NCBI GenBank assembly: GCA_012976225.1 | Contig: JAAVVG010000005.1 | Coordinates: 372,001 to 436,000 of the forward strand | DNA length: 64,000 bases | Source of the DNA: Golubevia sp. BC0850 | Taxonomy: Eukaryota; Basidiomycota; Exobasidiomycetes; Golubeviales; Golubeviaceae | Direction of reading: 5' to 3' | Shown: in pieces, positions 12,817 through 22,910 of the stretch | Numbering within the stretch: position 1 is the stretch's first letter | Layout of the letters: every line of letters starts with the position of its first letter | Made by a program: the position numbers and the translations under genes | Notes under the pieces: model-generated | The model's database searches: none | What the model was told of the DNA's origin: nothing | Seen by the model: the letters and a program-made list of their open reading frames with translations, nothing else

Positions 12817-13704
12817 TCAAGCTTCTGAGAGACGTAATATTTGCGACTTGACGTCTTCTTCCCCATCTAAATCCATAACATCATCGATGTTAATAGATTG
12901 ATAAGCTTTCATCTCTTCGATTTCTCCCAATCTTTCTGCCTCTGTAAGAAGGTTCTTAAGCTGCTGGGGAAGGTTCGCCCAAGCATCAGGACAAATTCCA
13001 GCCGTAGAATCTCCAACTCCATAAACTTGAAATGCCAGTAGCTCTGAAGGTTTAGATGCAGTCGAAGAATTGGAAAGATTGCCCAGACCTAAAGCAGAAG
13101 GAGTTGTAGGAGCTTTAGCTCTAGGTTGAATGAGAAGAGTAGAAGTAGAACGAGAATTGACCGGAGCAGACTGAGGAGCTAAAGAGAACCATCTCAAAAT
13201 AGAAGAAGAACTTTTGACTTGATCCATTTCCGGACTCTGAGCTGGAGTTGGAGGTAAACCTGAATCTGAACTGATACTGTTGCTACTACTTCTTCCAACA
13301 ATCCTTAATCCTTCAACCGCATCTCTAACCCTTTCCCAATTCTCCCTTCCCAGTCTAATAATTCGACCATCCGAGTCTATTAAGAAATCAGGTTCGAATA
13401 GAGCATGAGCTAGAGAGGTCTTTCCTTCCGGTGAGGTAGACGTATGGACCAGGACTAGCGTGGATAGATTGATTGTGAGAGATGGAGTTGGACCGAAACC
13501 TTTTGAAGGAGTAGGCGACATCGTCAAATTGGCAGAGTTTGAAGCGTCACGAAGTGAAAGTGAGGACGGCCTGGACGTAAGAGCTGCGTTTGCTGTTGAT
13601 CTCTTTCTACGAATGGTCCTTGTTGGAGTTGAGGGAGAATTCTCATTGGGGGTCGAGTTGTTTGCTGACAACGGTCCTGAAGAATCTGAAGTTGGAGACC
13701 ACAT
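12817..13704 (-). CDS. Hypothetical Ser/Pro-rich protein
   Basis: A single coding exon of about 295 residues from an ATG at 13704 (MWSPTSDSSG). I do not recognise it. The first 80 residues are Ser/Thr/Asn-rich with a basic RRKRS patch. Residues about 85-140 look ordered (LTINLSTLVLVHTS, FLIDSDGRIIRLGRENWERV), then comes a Ser-rich linker and a more ordered tail (LLAFQVYGVGDS, WANLPQQLKNLL, NIDDVMDLDGEEDVKSQILR). The frame stays open upstream to 13842, but a pyrimidine tract plus CAG at 13731-13729 suggests an intron ends just ahead of the ATG, so I take the internal start. See the leader region entry. Confidence 0.6.
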   Translation of the reverse strand: MWSPTSDSSGPLSANNSTPNENSPSTPTRTIRRKRSTANAALTSRPSSLSLRDASNSANLTMSPTPSKGFGPTPSLTINLSTLVLVHTSTSPEGKTSLAHALFEPDFLIDSDGRIIRLGRENWERVRDAVEGLRIVGRSSSNSISSDSGLPPTPAQSPEMDQVKSSSSILRWFSLAPQSAPVNSRSTSTLLIQPRAKAPTTPSALGLGNLSNSSTASKPSELLAFQVYGVGDSTAGICPDAWANLPQQLKNLLTEAERLGEIEEMKAYQSINIDDVMDLDGEEDVKSQILRLSEA

Positions 13705-14692
13705 GTCGAGGTGTGAGTGAGGCTTAGACTGGGGGAGGAGGAGGAGGAGGAGAAAGAGAAAGTGAGAAGAATGTGGGGGAAAGGAGGAGAGGAAAATGGC
13801 CCAAGAGTCAGTCACATCGTCGGTTTGAATCTTCAAACGCAACGAATTCCAGATTGGGATTGAGATAGTGACCTCTCTCGGGAGGGTTCATTGTGTTGCT
13901 GTGTTGCTTGCACCTCATCGTGGACTGAGCTTCCTCTTCCTCGTCAAGTATATCAAATCGAAGTGATTTCCACTTATTTATCTCCTGGTCATATCTATTC
14001 CACCTCGTCTGCTTTCCAGTCCGACATTCCCGGGCGGCTACCAAACCCATAGCTGCATTTCGAGATTAATGGCAGGAAAGAACTCACTCTGATCTACTTT
14101 GAACTATCCAATGGTCTATCAAATTGGGTAGTGAATTTGACTACTTTCTTCTTGGTTGAGAGTAGAGAAGTGGAAGTGAAGCTGGTAATGCACCTTTGGC
14201 GAGAATGATCTTAAATGATCTTTGAATAAACTTGAACTGCTACCGACTAGAACAGTAGGCTGAGAACTTCTGTCTTCTAATCTTCTATTGGAGAAGCAGG
14301 AAAAGGAACAAGGGAGAAAAGAAAGTTGAAGTGTAGGAGGTGTGGGAGTGAGAGTAGGTTTCGAACTAAAGTCGAGAAGCCACCGGAGCAATAAGGCCAT
14401 GATTGGAGCCTTTTCAAATCGAGGATGATTAGAAGCAGTAGGTATGAAAGTACAGTAAAGCTGAAGAGTAGAGAACTCAAACAAAATTTCAACGTCTATT
14501 GCTCGCTCGAGTTCTATATAAGATGTTTCAGCATTGATGCGTCGCTCCCCCTCGTCCCGTCACTATATCTCCTATAGCTGTTCCGACTACAGATTCGAAT
14601 AAAGATATTGATAAGTGACAGTGAAAAGATGGACAGAGAAGAATGGAGGTCAGAAAGAGCTACCATCTTTTTCTTCTCTTTTTCTTCGACAT
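13705..14692 (-). promoter_or_regulatory. Probable promoter and spliced leader of the 12817-13704 gene
   Basis: On the minus strand a TATATAG sequence lies at about 14521-14515. Downstream is a GTGAGT donor at 14087 and a strong pyrimidine-CAG acceptor ending at 13729, which would remove a 359-nt leader intron and leave 24 nt before the ATG at 13704. The putative first exon carries an open frame from an ATG at 14400 to a stop at 14119 (MALLLRWLLDFSSK start), with a good start context but no recognised homology. It could be a leader ORF or a small gene. Another open frame at 14050-13808 would be intronic in this model. All of this is inference from signals. Confidence 0.35.
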
Positions 14693-17416
14693 TTATCCGT
14701 CCCCAAACTCACCAGAAACGCATAGAACCACGATCCCGAAGACAGCGACCGCAATTGCCAGAGGTTTAGTACTTTGCCACCAATTTCGCTTCGCAGAAGG
14801 AGGTCGATGTCTGATGTTGGCTCCAGGTCGAAGGGGTAACTCAACATCATCTAAATCGACTCTACCCTCCAAATCTTCCAATCCCTCCTCGTCTTCATCA
14901 TCTTCATATTCTCCTCCAATTTGATTGGGATTGGAATCGCCATTTGAGTTCTGATTTCGTCTTGAAGAAGAGCTGTTGCTCGTAAGACTTGGAATGCTTC
15001 CAGGAGGTAAATTTCTCGTTTCTTTAGTGAGATGGAGATAGCAGATTGAAGGGAAGATGAACGCTAAAGCAGTAGCACTAAGGCCTCCTGTGAGCTCCAA
15101 GAAGATGCCTAAATCGCAGCTTAATAGAGAGACGACGAGGGAAGATGCAGCTATACTTGAGGTGAAGATTAGATGCCGTCGTTGATCAAATTCGCCGTTG
15201 AAGAAGTAATGTTCCAGAACTTCTCGACAGACGAAGAGCTCAAGTGGATACGTCGAGAACATGTTGACTCCGAATAGGAATCTGTCGCGGACAGAACAAG
15301 GAAAAGAGTTGCAGACGACGATGAGAAAACTCGTGTGTATGCTTTGAATAGAGCTAAGCCTACTTCTAGTATGGAAGTTCTCTCTGCTCTCGATGGGGCT
15401 TTGAGGATGAATACTAACCTTGCTATGTTCACCATCGTATCATCTTCTGGGAAATTGTTCAAGATGTTACTCAAAGTCTTGTCTTCGAATGACCAGTAAC
15501 CTGCTATGCTCATGGAGATTGCTCCTCCAGCTGCGATCATAGTACTGTAATGAGTGACCTTTCCGAATCGATCCATGCTTGGCTCTCGAAGGGAACCGTA
15601 GATGACTGAAGAGAGGAAGACGAAGACAAAAATCGCTTCCAGTTAGTATCCGAGGGGAGGGGGGGATAGAGGATCCACATCTCTGAGAAAGCATCGACTT
15701 ACGAAGAGAGTTGTGGTGGCAGACGAATGCAAACGAGATGACCGCTATACTTCGAACGATGTTGACTGGATTGATGATCGTGAACTACGGCACAGGAGAA
15801 GATTGACAAAAAAATCGGTCAACACCTGAAGAGAGAGAAGGGAAAGATTTGAAGCCCAACTCACCCTCAAACTTGGATCTCCCTTCAGCTCTTGAGGCAT
15901 CGCCGGCCCACGAAAAATGACAGTGAGAATAATCAGAACCATTGAAAAGAGAGCGATTGCACTGGCTTTGCTGAGGTTTTCAATATTCCTATAAAGAGAT
16001 AGCGGGAAACTGATGGTCAAAGTGCAGAACGTGATGACGAACTGTCTCGACGACAGGAAAGATCCAATCAGAGATGGGAACAGCCAAGTGATGACATGCG
16101 GAATCGTGTCACCTTTTCGGAGAAAAGACGATTTGTAGAAGAAGAAAGGTCAGACCAGAGGAGACGTGGAAGAAGAGAAAGAGAGGCGAAGAACATACCA
16201 ATTACGACCTGTGGTTTGCAAAGGCAAAGGAAGGAGTGGTTCAGTCAGAGATTGACTGACCGGGGAAGGCTCGACTCTCTTTTCTATCAATTCAAGAAGC
16301 AAGGTGGTCGACGAAGGGAAGCACGACTTACACAGAAAGCACACATTCCTCCGAATGCAAAAGCGAATTGAAAGAGAGACACGGCAGCTGCAACATGAAA
16401 CAGATAGAAACATCAGCAAAACGCAAGACCAGAAGCTTTCTTATTTCCTCTTTTTCGAAAGCTTTGCAGCGAGAAATTCATGACTCACCTTTTCCGTTCG
16501 CACCAAAGCAATGTTCCATGATTTCGATGTACGTTCCCCTCCCGCTAAGTTTTGCATTCAAGACGATCAGCCTGATGGTCCAATCTGTCAGAAAAGAGAG
16601 ACCTATCAGGAGTCCCAGACCTGCGAAGAAGCCAGATTCTCTCATCGAATACGGCAGGCCTGAAGACCAAAGAGAAGGTGGGGAGGGAGAAGGGGGGACG
16701 ATGAGAAAAGACGAGTACCAGTCATGGATCAGCTAGCTTTCTTCAGGGATAGTCCTGGACAAACGTGTATTCAAGCTTGCCCAAAGGAGACCAAGAGGTC
16801 AAGGAAGAGCTGTACCTTGTCGAAGAGGTCTCCTTCTCTGCTGCTTCAAGCTCTGACACTGCCTCTCGCCTCTCCTCATTTCGAACTCACCTACTATGCC
16901 AGCTCCCAAGATACTGTTAGCCATATTGACAGTTCCTTCAAAGATTGAACCACCTCTCTTCAGCCAATCGGGCAAGCCTTCCCCATCCCAACCAGGAACT
17001 GCCTGAGAAGCAGCCTGCCTTAAATTCCTTCCTATACCATCTAAACTGGGTCTTCCCACTGGTATACGATCTGCTAGAGGGATCCCAAACGATGATATCC
17101 TATTCGTCGAATCAGTTCTTGGTCTATTTGGGGGATTGGAATTGGAAGACGTGAGGTATCTCTCCTCATCCTCTGAACCTAGAGAGTCGTCATCTAAATC
17201 GAATTGAGCTTCTCTTGAAGATTGAGTTGAAGCTAATCCATATGCCGATCTATCCTTGTTTCTATTCGAAGAGTTGAGCTTCGAGTTGAGAATCGTTGGA
17301 TCATCTTCATCTGCTCCAGCTTGAGCGAATGAAGCTATATCGTTCGAGGAAGAATCGTCTAAGCTAAAGAGAGTTGAACTTAAAACTCCCTGCTTATTAG
17401 ATGACTCAGTAACCAT
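14693..17416 (-). CDS. Vacuolar amino-acid transporter, Avt5/6/7 (SLC38-like, AAAP) family
   Basis: Eight exons: 17416..16891, 16659..16489, 16387..16332, 16208..16199, 16112..15865, 15784..15703, 15605..15419, 15281..14693, about 622 residues. Residues 1-160 are an acidic Ser-rich cytosolic tail. The membrane part starts GGSIFEGTVNMANSILGAGI-VGLPYSMRESGF, the classic first helix of AAAP transporters, then DWTIRLIVLNAKLSG, FQFAFAFGGMCAFC-VVIGDTIPHV, VISFAFVCHHNS-LIYGSLREP, GVNMFSTYPLELFVCRE and LSATALAFIFPSICYLHL. About eleven helices are expected. Family members Avt5-7 export neutral or acidic amino acids from vacuoles. A 10-nt exon (16208..16199) is needed to keep VVIGD in frame. A GTGAGT near 14710 could define a further 3' exon, so the last nine residues are uncertain. 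Confidence 0.87.
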
Positions 17417-17911
17417 TACTGGGGGTTGAATTGACGAAGCAGAAGGAGCCCTCTATGAAGTGTTGCTTGGGTGGAGAGAAAGAAGATAGGCTCTCGCTGG
17501 CGACCGCGAGAAGTCAGAAGTTCAAAACTTCGAGCAGAAAGAAGGGCAAAAGTAATAATGATAAAGTGGGCAAGTGAGATTTACATGAAGACGAAGAAAT
17601 AGAATGTTGAAGGGTATTGGATTGTTGGAACCAAGACGAGAGTAGCTTTATTAGGGAACGAGCAAAGATCGAAAGGAGATGTACAAAATAGAGGTAGAGA
17701 AGACGAAATAAGGTGAAAGAGATAGACCATAACGCAAAATTGAAAGCAGAAATGAAAGAGAACGTTTAGAAGGCGAAAGTGGTAAAGGAAAGTGTGACGA
17801 CGAGAGCGAGAGCCGAATCTGATTTCAATCAGTAGGGAAAGAAAGAGGAGTCAGCATTTGTCAGAAGTCTTTGATATGTAACCTAAACATCCTCTAATCC
17901 AACTCACGAAC
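17417..17911. other. Intergenic region, same-strand neighbours
   Basis: Purine-rich on the plus strand. It should contain the promoter of the transporter gene's upstream neighbour boundary: 3' UTR of the 17912-22344 gene and promoter and leader of the transporter. No gene or structured RNA recognised. Confidence 0.5.
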
Positions 17912-20900
17912 TCAAATCCACTCGGGGTGAATCGTCTTTGAAGCGTCTGGCCATTGACCAGTTGAGGCTTGAGAGTCCTGCTCTTCTCCCTCTGAGAGGA
18001 AATAATCGGCAGCTGAAGCTCTTGAATGTGGTGCTTCGGATCGAGAAAGTAGCTGAGATTGGTAGTCTTGATAGTCTCTGAGCGGATCAATCTTGGAGTC
18101 CCCTGAATTATCCATAGTCTCTTCCTCTCCCATGTCGATGAAGGAAGCGTTTGTAGAGACCGAGGTTTTGTGTTGATGCTGACTCAAAGAAGACTTGTCG
18201 ACTCCATGACCATGCGTAGCAGCAGGAGTTGAATGAGCGTGAGAAGACGAAGCTGCTCCAGAAGCGAAGTGGGGAGGCAGAGCTTCGAAAGGAGAGGATG
18301 AAGTGGTGGGCTCTGGAGGCGACGAACTTGACATGACCTCCGCTGTAAATGAGCCATGGCTTTGAAGACGCTGTCTGCCTTCGAATCTGGTCGCTTGCTG
18401 CTCTGCCACCCTGCCCATCTTCCAAGAGTCGCTTCCCTGAGAGCCTTCGTTGCTAGGACCTTGGGAATGGCTTCCTCCCTCCAAGTCATTGATAGACGGA
18501 TCGTACGCTGAATTAACTCTGGTCGCTGAAAGCGGGGTTGGAGTCTGTTGGATGAGCCGAGCGACGACGTCCGAATCTCTCCTTCGGCGCAAGGCTCGAC
18601 CTTCGTCACTCATCTCTTCAGTTGCGGGAGAATGAGGAGTTCTGAACCAGAGTCCTTCAAATCTTCGACCATCTTCGCCGTCCAGATTCCAAGGTTCTCT
18701 CGGAGCGACGCTGCCAGCTTGAGTGGCGGATGAGATAGAGCTCGCAGCCGAGTGACCCAAGAACTTCCTAGACCTGCTCTGCGATCTCCGAATTCCTGTT
18801 TCTTGATCGAAGGAGCCTTCCTCTTCACTAGGAGATCGCTTCTCGACGGGCGAGGGGCTCCCAGCGTCGAGCGGGATCGTTCCAGAGTCTGGTCTAGGTT
18901 CTTCAGCTGGAACTGAGAGAGCAGAGCTGTCCGAGGGATAGCGGGCTGGAGGGCTGGATCCTTCCCGTAGGAAATGTCGTGAAGCTAGCGGAGACTCTGA
19001 AGGAGCTGCTGCCCCAAAGCTGTCCTCGTTGCTGAAAGGGAGAGTAGGCGTCTGGAACGGAAGGCTGGAATCTTGATCGCTCCTTTCCTGAGAATGGTTC
19101 GTCGTCGTTATGACCAGACCAGCTTTTTGAGCTAGAGAAGGGTGTGAGCGTTTCCGAGGAGGGACGGGAAGACTGTCAGGGTTCCTTGGGAAATCTCCAC
19201 CTCGTTTGACCAAGTCCACAGGAGGGAGCAGTTCGGAAGAGCGACGAGCTTTGAGCTGACGAGTTCCCAGAGCAGGAACAGCACTCATAGCGACGAGCGC
19301 TGGCTGTTGCTGTGACGCTGGTTCCGGACGCGGCTTGCGACGAGAGGGAGTTGTTGAGTCTGAAGAAGCTTCTTGATTTGAGCGAAGGAAAACGTCTCCT
19401 TCTCTCTCCTGGTTTCGTAGATCGGCACTTCTTCGAGGCGGATAGTCCGCACTGGTCGGATGTCTACCAGCTCTGATCTTCTGATATTGAGCTGGAGTCT
19501 TGTTCTCGCTTTCTACGTCTGCTGTCTCGAAAGACCCAGCTTGATTGGCCGAGGGAGAAGCGAGTGCTATTCCGACGTATGAATTCGAAGGAGTCACAGT
19601 TCCACTCCTCGACTCGTCCACAACCTCGCCTTGATCCATGACAGGGCGAAGAAGTTCGTCTTGGACCTGTTCTTGATTGGAAGGAAACCTAAAGATGTGA
19701 GGCTCAATCCCGAAGCCTGGCCTGGAGCCTCGTTCGACCAAAGTTGAAGGTTGTGAGGTGAAACGATTGATCATGACAGGCTGCTGGAGAACCCTAGACT
19801 GCTCTGTAGATCGTCCGAGACTTCTTCGGGCGCTGGTGATTTGCATCGGCTGATTCGGATCCGTGACAGCGTTGTCCCAAGAGCCTGAAGATCTGTAACG
19901 TCTTTGAGCGCTAAGAGCGTCACTGTGAACCCGTTGTTGAGGCGATACAAAGGGTTGCCCAGTATGAGAGGAACGCTTCTGTTGGCGAGATTCAAAGAAA
20001 GAAGGAGGAGAGAGTCAGCAACGAGGAATGGATGGCGATCAGACTTCTAGAGACCGGCCTAACTACTCGCCTTCTTGGTCAAATAAGAGCCGCAACCTCC
20101 TACGCTTCCATTACTATCTCTTCTCCTGAGATCATCATGGCTAGTCTTCCTGCGACTTCTGGAGGCTCCTCTGTTGAAGAGCGACTTCGAGGGAACAGTG
20201 GGCGAGCTTGGCTCCTTTGACTTGTTTCTGGCATCAGATTGAATCCAGGTAGGAAGCATACAGTCGAAGACTCTTCCGATCGGAGGACTAGGAGAGTCGT
20301 CTCGTCCTGTTGTTCCCCAGTCCTTCTCAGCTGACGTTCCTAGTTGAGGAGACGACTTGACAGGTCGAATCCGTTTGACTGCAGCAGGGTCGTTCCCTTC
20401 CCATGGCTCCGCTCCATTGATCCTCATCTCTGGCACCTGGAGTCGAGTAGAGTTCATTTCTTGGACCGGAATTGGCATCGAGGAAGCGGGAGCTTGGTCT
20501 CGTTCTTCTTCGTTCCAGATGTCTCTAGCTCTGATGACGTTAGTCGAAACTCTCGATCGACTTTTGCTTCTGCTTCTGCTTCTGCTACTAACACCAGGAG
20601 CGGTGGAACTTCCGAAGCTCTTCTGATGTTGTCTCCTCCACTGTTCTCGTTCCTCATCTAAGGCCTTTCCTTGAGCCAGGACGGCCGATACGGAGGAGAA
20701 AGGATCTGGCGACATGGAGGGAGATGGAGTACTCTTGTTCCTCATCCTTTCTTGAGAACGTCCTGCTCCTGAGCTTCTCCAAGCCATCGGATCCTTCTTG
20801 GGAGGCTCGGGTGGCATTCGATGGTGAAAGAAAGGTCGGTCTTGATCCACATCGAAGGAGAAGTTTTCGTTGTTGGCTCGAGCATGAGAAGATCTCAGAG

Positions 20901-22344
20901 AGGAATCTCTTCCTGGAAGTGTTGGAACTGGAGGTGCTGGCTGCTGAAGGCTGGGCGATTGGTTCGGGTTTGGATTCGAAGCTGACCTAGCTCTGAGGGA
21001 GCGGAACTCAACCGGCCTGTTTCTCTCGAAGCTAGGAATGGCTACGTGGGGTTGATGAGATGTTGCTGGCTGGTAGGTAGCGCCTTCGGGTCTGGAGGAC
21101 ATTCCAGCCTTTCCAGCGTCACTCAAACTTTTCGTATGAGCTCGAGGAAGCTCTCTGTGAAGGTTGACGTCAAGACTACTCCTCAACCGAGGCTTGGGAG
21201 CAAAGACTGCTTCACATCCGTTTCCAGCTTCCAGCCAGCCGGAAGCTTCGACAGAGTGAGAAGAGAGTTCGTCCAGATGAAGTTGTTGGAGAAGCATGAA
21301 TCTCCTATGAGCTTCGACTGCTGCTCGATCAACTTGAGGCCTTTGTTGTTGAAGCTGCATTTGATTGGGAGTGCTGAAAGAAGGAGTTGATTGAGGTTGA
21401 GAGGAGGAGCCTGAGGCTTGAGAAGGAGCGATGGGGCTCAGCAGAGGAGGCTTTGAGACTGGCAGGTTCTTGATGGACGAGAAGCTGACATTTTGCGAGT
21501 GATTCCTTTGGGCTTGAGGCTGAGATTGCGCTTGCGCCTGCGACTGAGATTGCTGCGAGGATTGAGAATGACTTTGGGAATGACTTTGAGCCCTCGGCTT
21601 GGTCCTGAGATCAGGTACTGAAGGATAGGTTCTGAGAGATGTCATTGAAGTATGAGCACTCCTTTCACCATATTCACTGTCAGAGATGGAAGCGGTGGTA
21701 GTCGTGGTTTGATTTGGATCCTGCCTAGAGTTGGAGTAGACCATCGGAGTGCTGGATGGGTAGCTGAATCCGGATTTCTGACCTCTGTACGTGTAGCCCA
21801 GTCCTGGACTTGCAGCAGAATCCTCTCTAGTGCTATCCTTGGAGGCAGGAGGAGAACCGATGGGAGGGCTTGTCATGGAGGCGGGTAGGAAGCTTTGATT
21901 GAAGAGGAGAGGAGAGTTCCCACCATGCGTGTAGGCTGTTGGAAGACCATAGCTTGCACCTGAAGCCAATCCAGCCAGTCTATGAACGGGAGTAGAGGAG
22001 GCGTTGATTGCTGAGACTGTAGCTTTCTGAGAAGGAAAAGCTATGCCCAATCCCGCTGACCTTCTGTTCTCTCTTGACCAATCCCTTTCTCCATCCATGC
22101 TGGCTCCAATTGGTACGTACTCGGGACTCTCCAACGACCTTCCAGTGATTCCTCTAGATGACCAAGCTTCATTGGAAGAGGTAGCAGGAGGAAGCGGTGG
22201 TGGTGGTGAATATGGACCATTGTAGAGAGTTGAGAGGTCTTTGGTTGAATTGGACTTCTTGAGGGAGAAGAAGTTAGAGACTCTTCTGCTTGAATTTGAT
22301 CTTGGAGTTGAAGTAGAGACTGGCTGAGAAGAGATTAGATCCAT
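17912..22344 (-). CDS. Large Ser/Pro/Gln-rich hypothetical protein
   Basis: Exons 22344..20071 and 19978..17912 give about 1446 residues. I do not recognise a domain. The N-terminus (SSRRVSNFFSLKKSNSTKDL) is basic and Ser-rich, like many regulators of polarity or signalling in fungi, but this is not diagnostic. A Ser/Gln repeat tract lies around 21535-21600 (QSHSQSHSQSSQQSQSQAQA). A better ordered island follows EMRINGAEPWEGNDPAAVKR with a possible PTWIQSDARNKSKEP segment. The second exon is rich in SP/TP and RRS-type phosphorylation-like sites. The junction uses GCGAGT as donor (20070) and CAACAG as acceptor, because the first frame hits a stop soon after and no GT donor fits. The protein probably acts as a phosphorylated scaffold, but no function is claimed. 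Confidence 0.6.
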
Positions 22345-22910
22345 GATTGATGAAAAGAGCGTGGGTTGCCCTCAAAAGAAGGCAAAGAGGGGCAAATGAA
22401 GGTTCTGACTCAAAGGACCCCAATTCCATCCAATTTGAAGCAGGAGAAGATGAATCAAAGAAGAAGAAGATTAAGTAACGGGATTAAAGAGAAGAGAGAG
22501 GAGAGAGAAGAAGAAGAATCTCAAATTGGAGGATTGATGGTGCGGTGAGGATGAGTGAGAGAGTCGCGGTGTGAAACAAACTAGCGGTTCCTTGAGACCA
22601 AACAAATAGAGAGCTCTCCATTGATCGTTGATCCATGGATGAAAAAGACAAAGATCAATTCAAGAGGTGACGTTCGTTCTGAAATGTGTAATCAGAAATG
22701 ATCTACTTGTCTATACTACAAGTGGAGAGCTTTACCCTAGCATCTTCTGCGGGTCGATCACTCTCGCTCTTCAGGCGTAAGATAGGGTGAGGGTGAGGGA
22801 GAGGGAGATGGAGAGAGTGTAGAAAGAAACCGAATGACTGGGAATATGTATGAGAATTGAGAGAGAAGCGCTTGGGACCCGACACGATTTTGATTTTTGC
22901 TAGGAGTGAG
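22345..22910. other. Intergenic region, promoter side of the 17912-22344 gene
   Basis: Purine-rich on the plus strand (CT-rich in the sense of the minus-strand genes), with a GA-rich microsatellite-like stretch near 22790-22820. No credible coding frame or RNA gene. Confidence 0.5.

Noticed and set aside
14119-14484. Treating this minus-strand frame as a confident mitochondrial protein gene
   Set aside because: The start looks amphipathic, but no homology is recognised and it fits a leader ORF equally well.
18108-18828. Several alternative-frame open stretches within the 17912-22344 gene
   Set aside because: Low-complexity Ser/Arg sequences read in other frames; no start context or family pattern.
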